A DNA stretch of 64,000 nt. It comes from Anaeramoeba flamelloides (Eukaryota; Metamonada; Anaeramoebidae). Positions 33,091-43,218 of this stretch are shown piece after piece; position 1 is the stretch's first letter; the number at the start of each line of letters is the position of its first letter. The stretch covers positions 2,170,001-2,234,000 of the forward strand of contig JANTQA010000040.1 of assembly GCA_027625915.1 (NCBI GenBank), given 5' to 3'. The position numbers and the translations under genes were made by a program. A model generated the notes under the pieces. That model made no database searches and was not told where the DNA came from. It saw only the letters and a list, made by a program, of their open reading frames with translations.

Positions 33091-33515
33091 CTGTTCTGGA
33101 AAAAAAGGGAAACAGGACAAAAAAGTAAAAGACAGTTTTTAATTGGTAACATTAATAGAAGCTGAAAATGAAAAGTAAAATCAATTAAATATAGAAACCA
33201 AATAACTTCTAATAATTATCCATTATATTATTTTCAATCAACCCAACAAATACAATTAAATACTACTAGGATACCGAAATTGTTAGTGATGTATTGGAAA
33301 TTGCAAAATATAGTCAAATGTTTCACAAATTTTTATTGATAGATCAATCAAAGAAAAAGCAAGACCAAAAAAAGTATTATAAAAAATTTTTTTATGTTCA
33401 ATCCTTCAGTTGGTCTTGATTTATTGATTTATTCTTTTATTAATTGATCTTAGTTTTAATTTTCAATAATGTTCCCAATTAAAAAGAGTGTTTTACTTTT
33501 TTTACAGAAGGTTAA
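33091..33515. mobile_element. Family B' inverted-repeat element
   Basis: Begins near 'ctgttctggaaaaaaaggga', carries 'ttaattggtaacattaatag', and ends with the inverse 'ttcaataatgttcccaatta'. Related copies lie at 40710-41480 (interrupted) and about 50555-50900 (decayed). No transposase seen. Confidence 0.6.
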
Positions 33516-33539
33516 TTTGATTTTAGGAAATTTTAAAAT

Positions 33540-34560
33540 TGAAATTATTTATTCCTTTTTTTTTTTTTTTATTTTTTCACACAGTAATTTATTTGTAAAT
33601 TTTTTTTTTGCAAGATACATTTAACTTAGTGAAAACGTATTATACTTTGGTTAATGAAAACTTGAAAATGATTGTAGAAAAAAATTATATTGATTTCTAA
33701 GGAATTTTAATTGATCTTCTAAAGAAGATCCAAATGTAAATTTATGTTTTTCGTTAATTTATCGAGAGAAAATAGTAATTAAAGAATATTTTATCAAAAA
33801 AAAATTTTTTTTATATTAATTTCTATTAAAAAAATAATAAAATATTAGTAACCAATAAAAATTTTTTAAATGATGTCAAATTTCCTAAAAGTTTTTATTT
33901 CTTATGTAGGCAACGATATAATTTTTACATATAAAAATTTACTTTTTAAGATAATTGTTTATAATTTTTATATCAAAAATTTCTTTTAATGCTAATTTAA
34001 ATTAAAGAATTTTATTCCAGGGGAAATTGTGTTTTTTAGGTGCTAAATGGGATATATATATGTGTGTGTGTGTGTGTGTACTTAAAAATATTATTTTCTT
34101 TAACGGTACCGAGTGTTTCGTTTGAATATCAATATTTTTTTGATTAAACTTTATAGGTTAAATAAGAAATAAGTAGAATAATAAAGTCAAAGAATAGTTG
34201 ATATTCTGTATGAAATAAAACTTAAAATTCAACAGATTTTCTTAGCAATTGAAAACCGAAAATTCTTTTGAACTAGATTTAAGAAAAACAACAATTTTCG
34301 TTTTAATCTTCTATTGAAGACCAAATAAAATTCCAACATAAATCAAAAGGGTTACTCTACAATCATTTTTACAATTTAAATGACAAAAGAATAATGTATT
34401 TTTACCAAGTAGCTATTGATCACTTAAGAAAAAAAAAATTTACAAATGAATTTAGTTTTAAAAAATAATCGGAAAAAAAAAGGCAAAATTAAAAAATTTA
34501 GATAAAAAGATTTCAATTTTGAAATTTTCAAAATATATTTTTACCATTAATATTGATTCA
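33540..34560. repeat. Family K-related inverted sequence
   Basis: Left part (33545-33740) resembles 850-1060, with 'cttagtgaaaacgtattata' and 'gattgtagaaaaaaattat'. Right part (34290-34500) carries the same kind of sequence inverted ('taccaagtagctattgatc'). Together they form a loose, decayed foldback with a TA/TG microsatellite at 34052-34080 in the loop. Confidence 0.45.
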
Positions 34561-35365
34561 AACACTTGAAAAATAACTAATTCGCTTGTAATAGCAATTC
34601 ATTAACTGAAATTAAGTTAATATATAATTATCTTTTTACATAAAATTTCATCTCGATTTATAATTAGGTACTTTACTTAATATGAAAAAGTATGTTCAAT
34701 TAATAAAAGAAAACAATAAATAATAAAAGGAAAATGGAGGATTAAATATTATAATAGTATTTTTGATGTTATCTTTAAGTTTTTTTTTTATTTGATTGTG
34801 TTATTATTAAAACTTATGTTAAAAAAATTTTCAAAATTTCCCAGGTCTCCAAAACCAACAAACAATTCTAATAATCAAGGAAATTACAATATTTTTTTTT
34901 TATTTGTTTATGAATAATATAATGAATTTTTCTTAGAAGTTAATTTGTTTCTTCTATCAATAATTTTTACTTTCTGTTTTTAGGTTCGATTAAGGTTCCA
35001 AATTTAAAACTGGGTTGATTTTTTTTTCTGTTTCATTTTTTTAACCAAGCCATAAAAATAATTTTCTCAATTTTTTTTTATTAAAAAAAAGATCCATAAT
35101 TATTATTAAAGTGGTGAAAAGTCTATTCTAGATCTACTTTGACTTAAATTCCCTCATTGTAATCTAAGCGTAAAAATATATATTCCACTATTATTGGGGG
35201 GGTACACACAAGATATCTTTAAAGTTGTAATATAAGGAATTGTAAAATAGTTACAAGAAAAAAAGATAAATCAAATTTAAAAATGGTTTATAAGAAACTA
35301 TTGGAAAAAAACAAAACCAAAAAAAAATAATTTTAAATTTAAGTAAAATAAAATCATTAGTCATA

Positions 35366-35563
35366 CAGTCAGTTTCACTTTTAAGGCACAAACTTTCAAC
35401 GAAATTTAAGGCACAAAAAAATCTCAAATTAAGGCACAAAATTTGGAATTTTTTTTTTTTACAATTTATTTTTACTAGAATTTGAATTTTGTGCTTTAAA
35501 ATGAGATTTTTTTTGTGCCTTAAATTTTGTTGAAAGTTTGTGCCTTAAAAGTGAAACTGACTG
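35366..35563. mobile_element. Family A MITE, well-preserved copy (198 bp)
   Basis: Complete palindrome starting CAGTCAGTTTCACTTTTAAG and ending with its inverse, with TA on both sides (35364-35365 and 35564-35565). It differs from the copy at 24427 at only a handful of positions, mainly in the central T tract, so it is recent. Confidence 0.9.
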
Positions 35564-36189
35564 TAATACATTTGTTAATTTACTATAATTCAATTTGATA
35601 ATTGATAGTAAATGTATTTTTACAAATAATTATGCAATTAATATCATTTCTCTTTTTTTTGATATCTTTTGTTTTAAGCAGATTTTTTTTTTTTTTTTTT
35701 TCTTTAAAATTGTTATTTTAAATTTAAATATACTACTTTATTTCAACCTTTTAATTGAAAAAGGTAACAACTTGTAATTTTTTCATTATAACTCTTCTTA
35801 CAAAAATAAAGAAAATTCCACAGAGAATAAACTATAAAAAAATAAATAAATAAGATTAGTCCCGTTCATTACTCTAGTAGATAATACGCTTATTTTTGAG
35901 TATTAAATAAACAACTCTAAATAAAATTTTCCGAATTTGGACAAAAAAGCAGGGTTAGTAACTTCTCCCTTAAAATATTAAAAAAAAATAACAAAATACT
36001 AAAAAGATCGAGATAAAAACAATAATAAATTTTTATTTTGATTTGATTAGCAAATTTATCTATTCTTGTCTTCAACCCAAATAACAAACTAATACAATTT
36101 TTTTTTTCAAGATCTCACCTTTCGGAATATGTTTCTAAGAAAATAAAATACTTGAGATCCTCTGGGGCTTTTTGAAATTTTATATTTAG

Positions 36190-36510
36190 TTGTAATCATA
36201 AAATCAATTTACAAACTTATCTTGAGTACATAACAATATTATTACAATCCATAAAAATACTTCCAAGATTTTTTGGAACTTTCAGAATAACAGTCTACAA
36301 GATTTTGATTACTAATATTTTTTTTCATATTTTTGAAAAATTTCAAATTCTTGGGGACAACTTTTAAATAGTCAAAAAAGGGCAAAAAGCAATAATTAAA
36401 AAAGAAAAAATGATGAATTTTATTTAAATATTTTTAAAGTTTTCATATAAAGAAAAATATTTCTTTATTTTTCAAAAACCTGAAACTCTTTTTATGAAAA
36501 CTGAAAAGTG
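36190..36510. repeat. Dispersed repeat family R, copy 2
   Basis: Reverse-oriented counterpart of 2545-2850, sharing 'taacagtctacaagatttt' and 'caaaaacctgaaactctttt'. Class unknown. Confidence 0.5.
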
Positions 36511-37040
36511 TAAGGTTGTTTAAAATCACATGTTTAGAAATTTTTGAATTATCCAAATTTTTTTAATTAAAAATTGTTGAATCGTAATCTTTTAATTACT
36601 TTTCTAAATTTGGAATAATTAAAAAAAAAAAAAAAAAAAGTGTTATCAAGTGAAAAAATTGGCCACAATTTTTGTATTATTTTTGTTGTACACTTCAGCA
36701 AAACATTTCATTTTTTAAATTTTTTTGATTGTAGAACCCGATAATGAAAATGTGGATGTTTGTGAAAAACTAATTATCCTGTTTTTATTCTTCTTCTTTT
36801 CATGAATTTTTCATTTTGGATTAATTAGAATGTTAAATTTAAATGATTGTTTTTAATCAATAACTTAGATCTAATAGAAAATTTCTCCATCTTCTTGGGT
36901 ATTGTGGTTTTTAAAGTAAAAACCCCTTTTAAGAAAACTATTCTATTTGGGATTCCAGCATTTTTTATTCAATTTGGTTATTAATTCAAGTTTTTTCTCT
37001 AAATATCAAATATTTATTATTTTTTTAACAAAAAGCATAA

Positions 37041-37518
37041 TAGTGAAAAAAATACTCAAAAAAGATTTTTTAATGTTAATATTGCTAAAATTGTTTTGTA
37101 ATTACTAATATTTTCCATCAAATTCATTTTATAAATAACGAAATATTTTATGAGACTAGGAATAAACCTACCAAAAGTTCACTAAAGTAAGGTGTCTCTT
37201 GAATACTCGAGTTAATTGATTGATAGTATAAGTTGATATACTTATTTTGAAAAACAATCGAAGTTTTTATAGAGGTATTACTTGAGTTTGGAAAAATATA
37301 ATTTTTATTCTTGTTTTTAGAATGATTTGATGGTGTTCCGAACCAGTGTAATTTCATTTAATATCATTTTAATGAGTGGGTAAGTTATAATTTTAAAAAG
37401 TTTGGTTCTAAAAAAAAGGATTTGTTTTTAAATACAAGAAATTACACTACACTTTTCATAATATTCAAAATTCAAAATCTTAAAACAAGATTTTTTTCAG
37501 GCCAGGTATTTTTATCAT
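37041..37518. mobile_element. Family C inverted-repeat element, copy 2
   Basis: Begins 'tagtgaaaaaaatact' and ends 'ggccaggtatttttatca'. The middle carries 'cctaccaaaagttcactaaa' and 'ctcttgaatactcgagttaa', the reverse of the middle of 22717-23199. A 69-codon minus-strand frame inside (37148-37357) is not conserved as an open frame in the sister copy, so I do not call a gene. Confidence 0.65.
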
Positions 37519-38062
37519 TATTATATTTTTCTTTTGTTTTCTTTAAATGTTCTTGAAAAATTAAATGTACATTTAATATATTTAGATCTCACATTTTTGT
37601 TTTTTATGAAAAAAAAAAAATAATTTTTTTTAAAAGACGATCTGAATTGAAATTAATTTAGTATTTTTCCCACAAACGGCTATTATTAGAGGTATTTCAT
37701 TCTCAAAAAAAAAAAAAAAAACAGTATAGTTCCTTGAAATCATCCGCTTTTTTTATGAATAAAACTTTACAGGTTTTAGAAATGCAAATTGCATAATATT
37801 TTCTTCTTAATTTCTTTTTTGCAAAACAAAACAGACTTTCATTTAAGATTCATAGTTTGCTCGTAATATACTGAACAAAAAAATACCACACAAATAAACT
37901 GGGATACCAAATTTTGTTCTATTTCATAGGAATTTTGTTTTGTTCGAAAATAGAGAAATTACGAAAAAGATGTGAAAATTATTTTATTTTTATTTTTCCA
38001 AGTTTGCAGAATTTCAAAAATTTTCTCTCTTTCTTATTATCCGTTTTTTCAACCATTTAATT

Positions 38063-38308
38063 TCATGGTTTGAGTATAATTTGAGTTCTTATATTAGTGT
38101 TTGGTAACACTTTGTTGTTTTTACAATGTGCGAATATTATGTGTGATCGTACAACTCCAAAAGAAAGGAATTTTTTAGAAGGAATAACAATAAATGGTAT
38201 TTTCAATTCCCTTAATACCTTCAAATGGGTTCCTTTGTAGACCCAATATATAGAATGTGCATCATAAAAAAAGTACTGACCAAATAAATTGTGATTTTCA
38301 ATGAACAG
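38063..38308 (-). pseudogene. Unassigned 81-codon open frame without a start codon
   Basis: A minus-strand frame runs from just after TAA at 38309 to TGA at 38063. It contains no Met, so it is invisible to start-based gene finding. It reads, in part, FFYDAHSIYWVYKGTHLKV and KIPFIVIPSKKFLSFG, with balanced composition unlike random AT-rich translation. It could be an internal exon, or the remnant of a transposase: the D-A-H stretch followed by a short beta-like run is weakly reminiscent of a DDE catalytic region. I recognise no family with confidence. Confidence 0.35.
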
Positions 38309-38504
38309 TTAATTTCTTGACAAACAGAAATTGTTTTTAAAAATAGGTAAAAGAAGTTTTTTATTTTGCTATTGAAAGAAAAAATAATTAATTTCTGATA
38401 GAAAAAAGAGTCTAATAAAAGTGTTTCAAGTTAGATTTTGAAATATTTCTTTAATCATTTTCATCAGGTTTTTTGCCTTTCAATAAACTTTTTGTTTGAA
38501 TGGA

Positions 38505-38675
38505 CTAATCCCTATTAATTTTTTTTTACAAAAATTTAATAGAGATTGGGAAAATTTTTTGTCTATTACTTAGATTTGAAAAACCCCTGACTATTATCAA
38601 GATTATAAATATTTCTAGATAAGGAATCCTAATTTAGGAATGGGTCAAAAAAAAATAATATCGACTATTACTACA
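38505..38675. mobile_element. Family N short inverted-repeat element, copy 1
   Basis: Begins 'ggactaatccctattaa' and ends with a decayed inverse. The copy at 40765-40945 is in the same orientation with the clearer ends 'gggactaatctctatta' and 'taatagagactaattcc'. The two copies bracket the surface-protein gene. Confidence 0.55.
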
Positions 38676-39015
38676 ATAATGCGAAATTCTCTTATTTTCA
38701 TTTTTTCAGTTTTTATCATATTCTAGAAATATTTTCGTTTTTTATCCCCAACTCTTAATAACTGTTTCAATAAATTTTGATTAATGAGAAAAAAATTTAA
38801 TGATAAAAAGAGTAAATAATTTTTTTATTTTGGAATTGTATTTCCATAATTTGAGAAAAAAATTTTTTTTATGATAAAAAAGAAGAAAAAAAGAAATAAT
38901 TTCTCAAAATAATATTAAGAGACATTTTCAGTAACTTTTCTTCGTTTGTTAACACAAATCATTGGGCAAACCGAAAGATTTTTTTCCATATATTTGTAAT
39001 TCATTTTTTTCCAAA

Positions 39016-39732
39016 ATGAAATTTTATTTACTGCTTGTTTTTTTAATTTTTTGTTCTGTAGCCCTTAGCGAAGGTACATATTCTGCAGAAGAATGGTCAG
39101 ACTTAAAGATAATTGAGTATAGGCTTTATGAAGATTCAGAAGATTGTGATACAACCGCAGATGCTGTATCAACCTATATTAAAGATGTATGCTATCAAAA
39201 TATTAAAGACGGCAGAATGATGAAAATAAGTTCAACAGAGACTATTGATTATATAGAATACGATGATTCAACAAATTGTTCTTCTTCGCCTCATACCAAT
39301 ACATGGGACAGTAATGAGTGTATTGAAGGGAACATCAATTCCCAGGAATTTTTAACTTATTCACTTACAAAGTTCATTGTCTTAGCAAATCTTTATGGAG
39401 ATAGTACAAACTGCTCAGATACAACCAACTTTGAACAATTTACCATCTTAGATAAGAAATGCTACATTGATCCATATTCCAACTATGGTTTTAAATTAGA
39501 CATATCTGCAGAAAGTGTCAAAAGAACCGACTACTCAACAAGAGATTGCAGTGGGTCTAGCACTGGATCATTTACAGAAAATTATGATCAATGCTTTTCT
39601 TCCGATAATGAAAATGGATTCTACATTACCTTACAATACGCTTCAGAAGATGGCTATTCCTCTAATAGTTCTTCCAAAGTTCTTTTTTCGACTTTTTTGT
39701 TACTCTTTTCTTTTCTCTTTTTTTTATTTTAA
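39016..39732 (+). CDS. Secreted, probably GPI-anchored protein with four two-Cys repeats
   Basis: A 238-residue intronless protein. The ATG at 39016 gives a textbook signal peptide (MKFYLLLVFLIFCSVALS, cleavage near SEG). The mature part holds four divergent repeats of about 45 residues, each with a Y-x-D-S-x-x-C motif and a second Cys some 18-20 residues later: YEDSEDC, YDDSTNC, YGDSTNC and YSTRDC. That gives eight cysteines, suggesting one disulphide per repeat. The tail is SSNSSSK followed by a purely hydrophobic segment ending at the last codon (FLLLFSFLFFLF), the usual layout of a GPI-attachment signal; a single-pass membrane anchor is the alternative. Several N-x-S/T sites are present (for example NCS and NSS). 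Role is probably cell surface; no named family is recognised. Ends with TAA. Confidence 0.82.
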   Translation: MKFYLLLVFLIFCSVALSEGTYSAEEWSDLKIIEYRLYEDSEDCDTTADAVSTYIKDVCYQNIKDGRMMKISSTETIDYIEYDDSTNCSSSPHTNTWDSNECIEGNINSQEFLTYSLTKFIVLANLYGDSTNCSDTTNFEQFTILDKKCYIDPYSNYGFKLDISAESVKRTDYSTRDCSGSSTGSFTENYDQCFSSDNENGFYITLQYASEDGYSSNSSSKVLFSTFLLLFSFLFFLF

Positions 39733-40764
39733 AATAATTGCTGATAATGCGATTTGCGTCGCATCCAAGAATTATCTTAAATTAAGAAATTTCTATGAGG
39801 AACCAAGGTACAATATATATACAGACAAACAAATAAATAGTTCTAGATGTCTTTTTTATATGTGTGTGTGTGTGTGTGTTCTCTCTTATTTAAATTGCCT
39901 AACAATAAACAATCTCAATTTTTTTTCTGGATTAGTTGCCTAATTTATTTTTTTTTTGGATTCAATTTTCAAGTATCCTAATTCTTCACAAACCAAATTT
40001 GATGCTTAAAAATTATGATAATTTAATATTTTGTTCAATATTGATCATCTTTTTGTTTGGACTTTTGAAGGCTATTTATCTGAAAATTTAATTCCAATTG
40101 AAAATCTTGTATCATAATAATTCAAAAAGAAGCTAGACTAATTAATGCAAGACAATTTTTTGTTTTGAATTAATTTTTAAAGTTTTTTTTAAAGTGTTTA
40201 CAAAACCTGATTTGGGAAACAGGAAAATAATTATTCCTTTTATTAACTGGAATGTGATAGTTTTGAATTTGAAAAGAAAAAATCCCCTTTGATCGGACTT
40301 TTTTAAAAAATCAAAAATGAAAAAAATTGGAATATTAAAAAGATAGGATTTAATTGCCACAGTCGGGAAAATATTAGTAATATTGCCCTCCATGGTGAAA
40401 AATTTCTAAAAATAAAAGAATATTTGGTATTGGTGATTAAAGTCAAATTTTTTTCTGAAAACTCTCCAAAAAAAAAAAATGATAAAAAATAAACATTTTT
40501 TTAAAAGTATTCTATTGGAAATTTCTTGAAAAAAAGAACTTTCTAAAAAAATGCTCTACTTATTTAGAGTATTATTGAATTTTCAATTTTTTTTTATGTT
40601 TTTTAATTTATATAACTTGTTGAGAACTTTGAAAAAGCCTATAATTATTAAAAAAAGTAAGAGACATAAGGATAGAAGATATGTGAATTTTCCCTTGATC
40701 AAATTTAATGGTTCTGGAAAAAAAGAGAGACTGGGAAAAAAAGTTCAACATGATATAACTTTTG

Positions 40765-40945
40765 GGAACATTAAGGGACTAATCTCTATTAAAAGTTTTT
40801 ACCCAAATTTAATAGAGATTGGAAAATTGTTTGCAAATTACTGAGATTTGAATCTATTTTCAACATTAAACTTATTTCTAGATAATTAATCTCGATTTAG
40901 GAATTGGTCAAAGAAAAAAATAATAGAGACTAATTCCACAATAGA
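40765..40945. mobile_element. Family N short inverted-repeat element, copy 2
   Basis: Ends 'gggactaatctctatta' and 'taatagagactaattcc' are inverse to each other; TTAA precedes the left end. Colinear with 38505-38675, sharing 'atttaatagagattgg' and 'tttctagataa'. About 175 bp, non-coding. Confidence 0.6.
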
Positions 40946-41163
40946 AAAAAAAAATAAAAAAAAAAAAAAATTCAATTTAAAGAAATAAATTAACTTTAAA
41001 AAATAATCTATAATATAACTTCCCATCAAACCGCAAAAGTCAATTTAAATCTACTTGGCTATCGAAATTGTTCATGTGATTTTGGTAATATCCAATATAG
41101 TCAATTTTTTTAAACAAATTTTGGTTACTAGATCAATCAAAGAAAAACCCATACCACAAGATA

Positions 41164-41360
41164 CAGTCGGTTCCACTTTTAATATACAAACTTTCAACGA
41201 ATTTTAAGGCACAAAAAAATCTCAGATTAATGCACAAAATTCAGATTCTAGTAAAATAATTTGTGAAAAAAGAAATTCCAAATTTTGTGCCTTAATTTGT
41301 GATTTTTTTTGTTCCTTAAAATTTTGTAGAAAAGTTGTGGCTTAAAAGTGAAACACGCTG
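41164..41360. mobile_element. Family A MITE, moderately decayed copy
   Basis: Starts CAGTCGGTTCCACTTTTAAT after TA and ends with the approximate inverse GTGAAACACGCTG. The full palindrome is recognisable with scattered substitutions, so it is intermediate in age between the 24427/35366 pair and the copies at 3772 and 51093. Confidence 0.8.
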
Positions 41361-42784
41361 CACTATTAAAAAACAGTTATTGTATTGAATCCTTCATTTT
41401 ATCTTTTTTTATTTATTTTATTTTGATTATACTTTGCATTTTCAGTCAGTAACCCAATTAAAAACTTTTTTGAACCCCTTTTCTTGAATCACTTTTTTAC
41501 CAAAATGGGAACCTGTTATTATTTTAAAAAAAAATGATATATTAAATCTTATTGTAGCCAAGGTATGTAATTAATTTTTAGAGTTTAAAATGGGTTAGGA
41601 AATAACTTTTTTAAAAAAGTTTTTTTTGTAGATAATAATATTTTTTTTTTTTTTTTTGTTGGGGTAATTAATAGTAAAACTTTTATTAAGAATTCTAAAA
41701 TTCAACGAGCTTTATTCACCCAAACAGGTTTAAAAACTATTAAGAATTGTTTTTTATTTTATATTTATTTCTATTTCATCAAATATTCTCACAACTTCAA
41801 CAATAAAATAAAATATATCATTTAACTCATTTTTTGGAAATGGTAAATATATTTTTCTTTCTGAACACTCCAAATATCACACAATAAAAACATATAATAG
41901 TGATTTTCTAAAATTATTTTAACTGACAAAAATACATTTATTATTATTATCATTAGAATAATTACTGTTAGTATGTTTCATTTGATCTATAATTGGTCAA
42001 ATTTTTAGACTTATTAAAATAATTACGATGGGTGATTAGAAAATTTTCAAAAGAAAAGAAAATGGCTAATAATACATTCAACACTTGGAGTACGAAAAAA
42101 ACTTTTACATTGTCTAAAAATTTTAACTTTTTATTGTTATTTATTACTCTCTTTTATTTGTATTTTTTTTAATCTTTTTCTGATTTTTTTTTTTACTTGA
42201 ATAAGAAAATTTATTACAATTTTTTTTATAAAAAGTCACCATGTGGATTAAAATCTTGCCCGTAGTATATATATATATGATACAAAACCCAAAAAAAAAT
42301 AGTTTTACAGATAAACAAATGTTAATTTTGTTTAATCACACCCATATAATACTAATAGAAAGAAAAATTTATTTTTTTTTTCAATAATCTTTTATATAGT
42401 ATGTTACTGTTATAGAACTTTTTAACACATACAAATCAATCAAATTAGGTACAAAAAAAATAAATAATAAACAAAAAATCAATAAGGTGGTAAAAAACTA
42501 ATAACGCAAACAATATTGGGCATAATAACATAGATTCTCATTTTTAAAATCAAATAAAATTCTAAAAAAAATATCATGTAGCAAATATTAAAGAGTTTAG
42601 ATTAATAAAAGTTTTTTTTGTTCGTTATGTGATTAATTGGAGTGTGTGTCCAAAATTACAAATTTTTATGAATTCTAGATTTTTTTATTATAAATTTAGA
42701 ATATAAAAATCATCACCCATGTATTTTATTTAACATCTAAGTTACAGGTAATATATTAAAAAAAATAAAAATCTAAACTCTTTT

Positions 42785-42982
42785 TCAAAAATTGTGACTC
42801 ACCTGAAATAATAAATTGAAAAAAAAAAATTTATCCTTTAGTATTAAAGAACAACTAATAACTAAATCCATTTGTAATTCACTTTTAAGTCATTCTAAAT
42901 CTATAAAAGCCTGATTTATTAAAAATTAAAAAAAAATAAAACCAAAAACTAAAAAAAAAGTGAGTCACAATTTTTGAAATGA
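42785..42982. mobile_element. Short inverted-repeat element (family P)
   Basis: Ends 'ttcaaaaattgtgactcacc' and the inverse 'gtgagtcacaatttttgaaa' enclose about 160 bp of AT-rich sequence. A lone related end ('aagtgagtcaaaatat') lies near 43397. No coding sequence. Confidence 0.6.
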
Positions 42983-43138
42983 GCATTACCCATTTTTTAT
43001 TACTGATCTTTCACTGAAAAACAGTTGAACAACAATATTTTTTATGAATAATTAAATCCATTTTCAAAGACATTACATAGTCTCAATTTTCTTAGTGATT
43101 ATTTGTCTTTTCGAAGATCTCTTTTTTTTTCCACAGGA

Positions 43139-43145
<7 letters not shown>

Positions 43146-43216
<71 letters not shown>
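43146..43216. repeat. 71-base uninterrupted poly-A tract
   Basis: A pure A run followed by further A/G-rich sequence to about 43275. Runs of this length may be assembly-sensitive. It could be a retroposed poly-A tail, but no SINE, LINE or processed gene copy is visible just upstream. Confidence 0.95.

Positions 43217-43218
<2 letters not shown>

Larger units (their letters stand above)
30935..39015. other. 8-kb gene-free stretch rich in foldback elements
   Basis: No intact gene. It includes the BTB promoter region (from 30935), a nested palindrome (32069-33058), element B' (33091-33515), K-related sequence (33540-34560), an intact family A MITE (35366-35563), repeat R (36190-36510), element C (37041-37518), an unassigned open frame (38063-38308) and repeat N (38505-38675). 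A TA/TG microsatellite lies at 34052-34080. The rest is AT-rich spacer. Confidence 0.6.
40710..41480. mobile_element. Family B' element carrying two later insertions
   Basis: Starts near 'ggttctggaaaaaaagagag', followed by 'cttttgggaacattaa', as in 33091-33190. At that point family N (40765-40945) intervenes. B'-like sequence resumes with 'ctatcgaaattgttcatgtg', is again interrupted by a family A MITE (41164-41360), and ends with 'tttcagtcagtaacccaatt'. Without the two insertions the length approaches that of the copy at 33091-33515. Confidence 0.6.

Noticed and set aside
37148-37357. 69-codon minus-strand frame inside element C
   Set aside because: The sister C copy at 22717-23199 has stops in the equivalent frame, so there is no sign of coding conservation.
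39515-39943. 142-codon frame overlapping the surface-protein gene
   Set aside because: It is an out-of-frame shadow of the Cys-repeat protein, running on through a TG microsatellite.
40551-40844. 97-codon plus-strand frame
   Set aside because: Its second half lies across the ends of elements B' and N, so it is repeat-derived.
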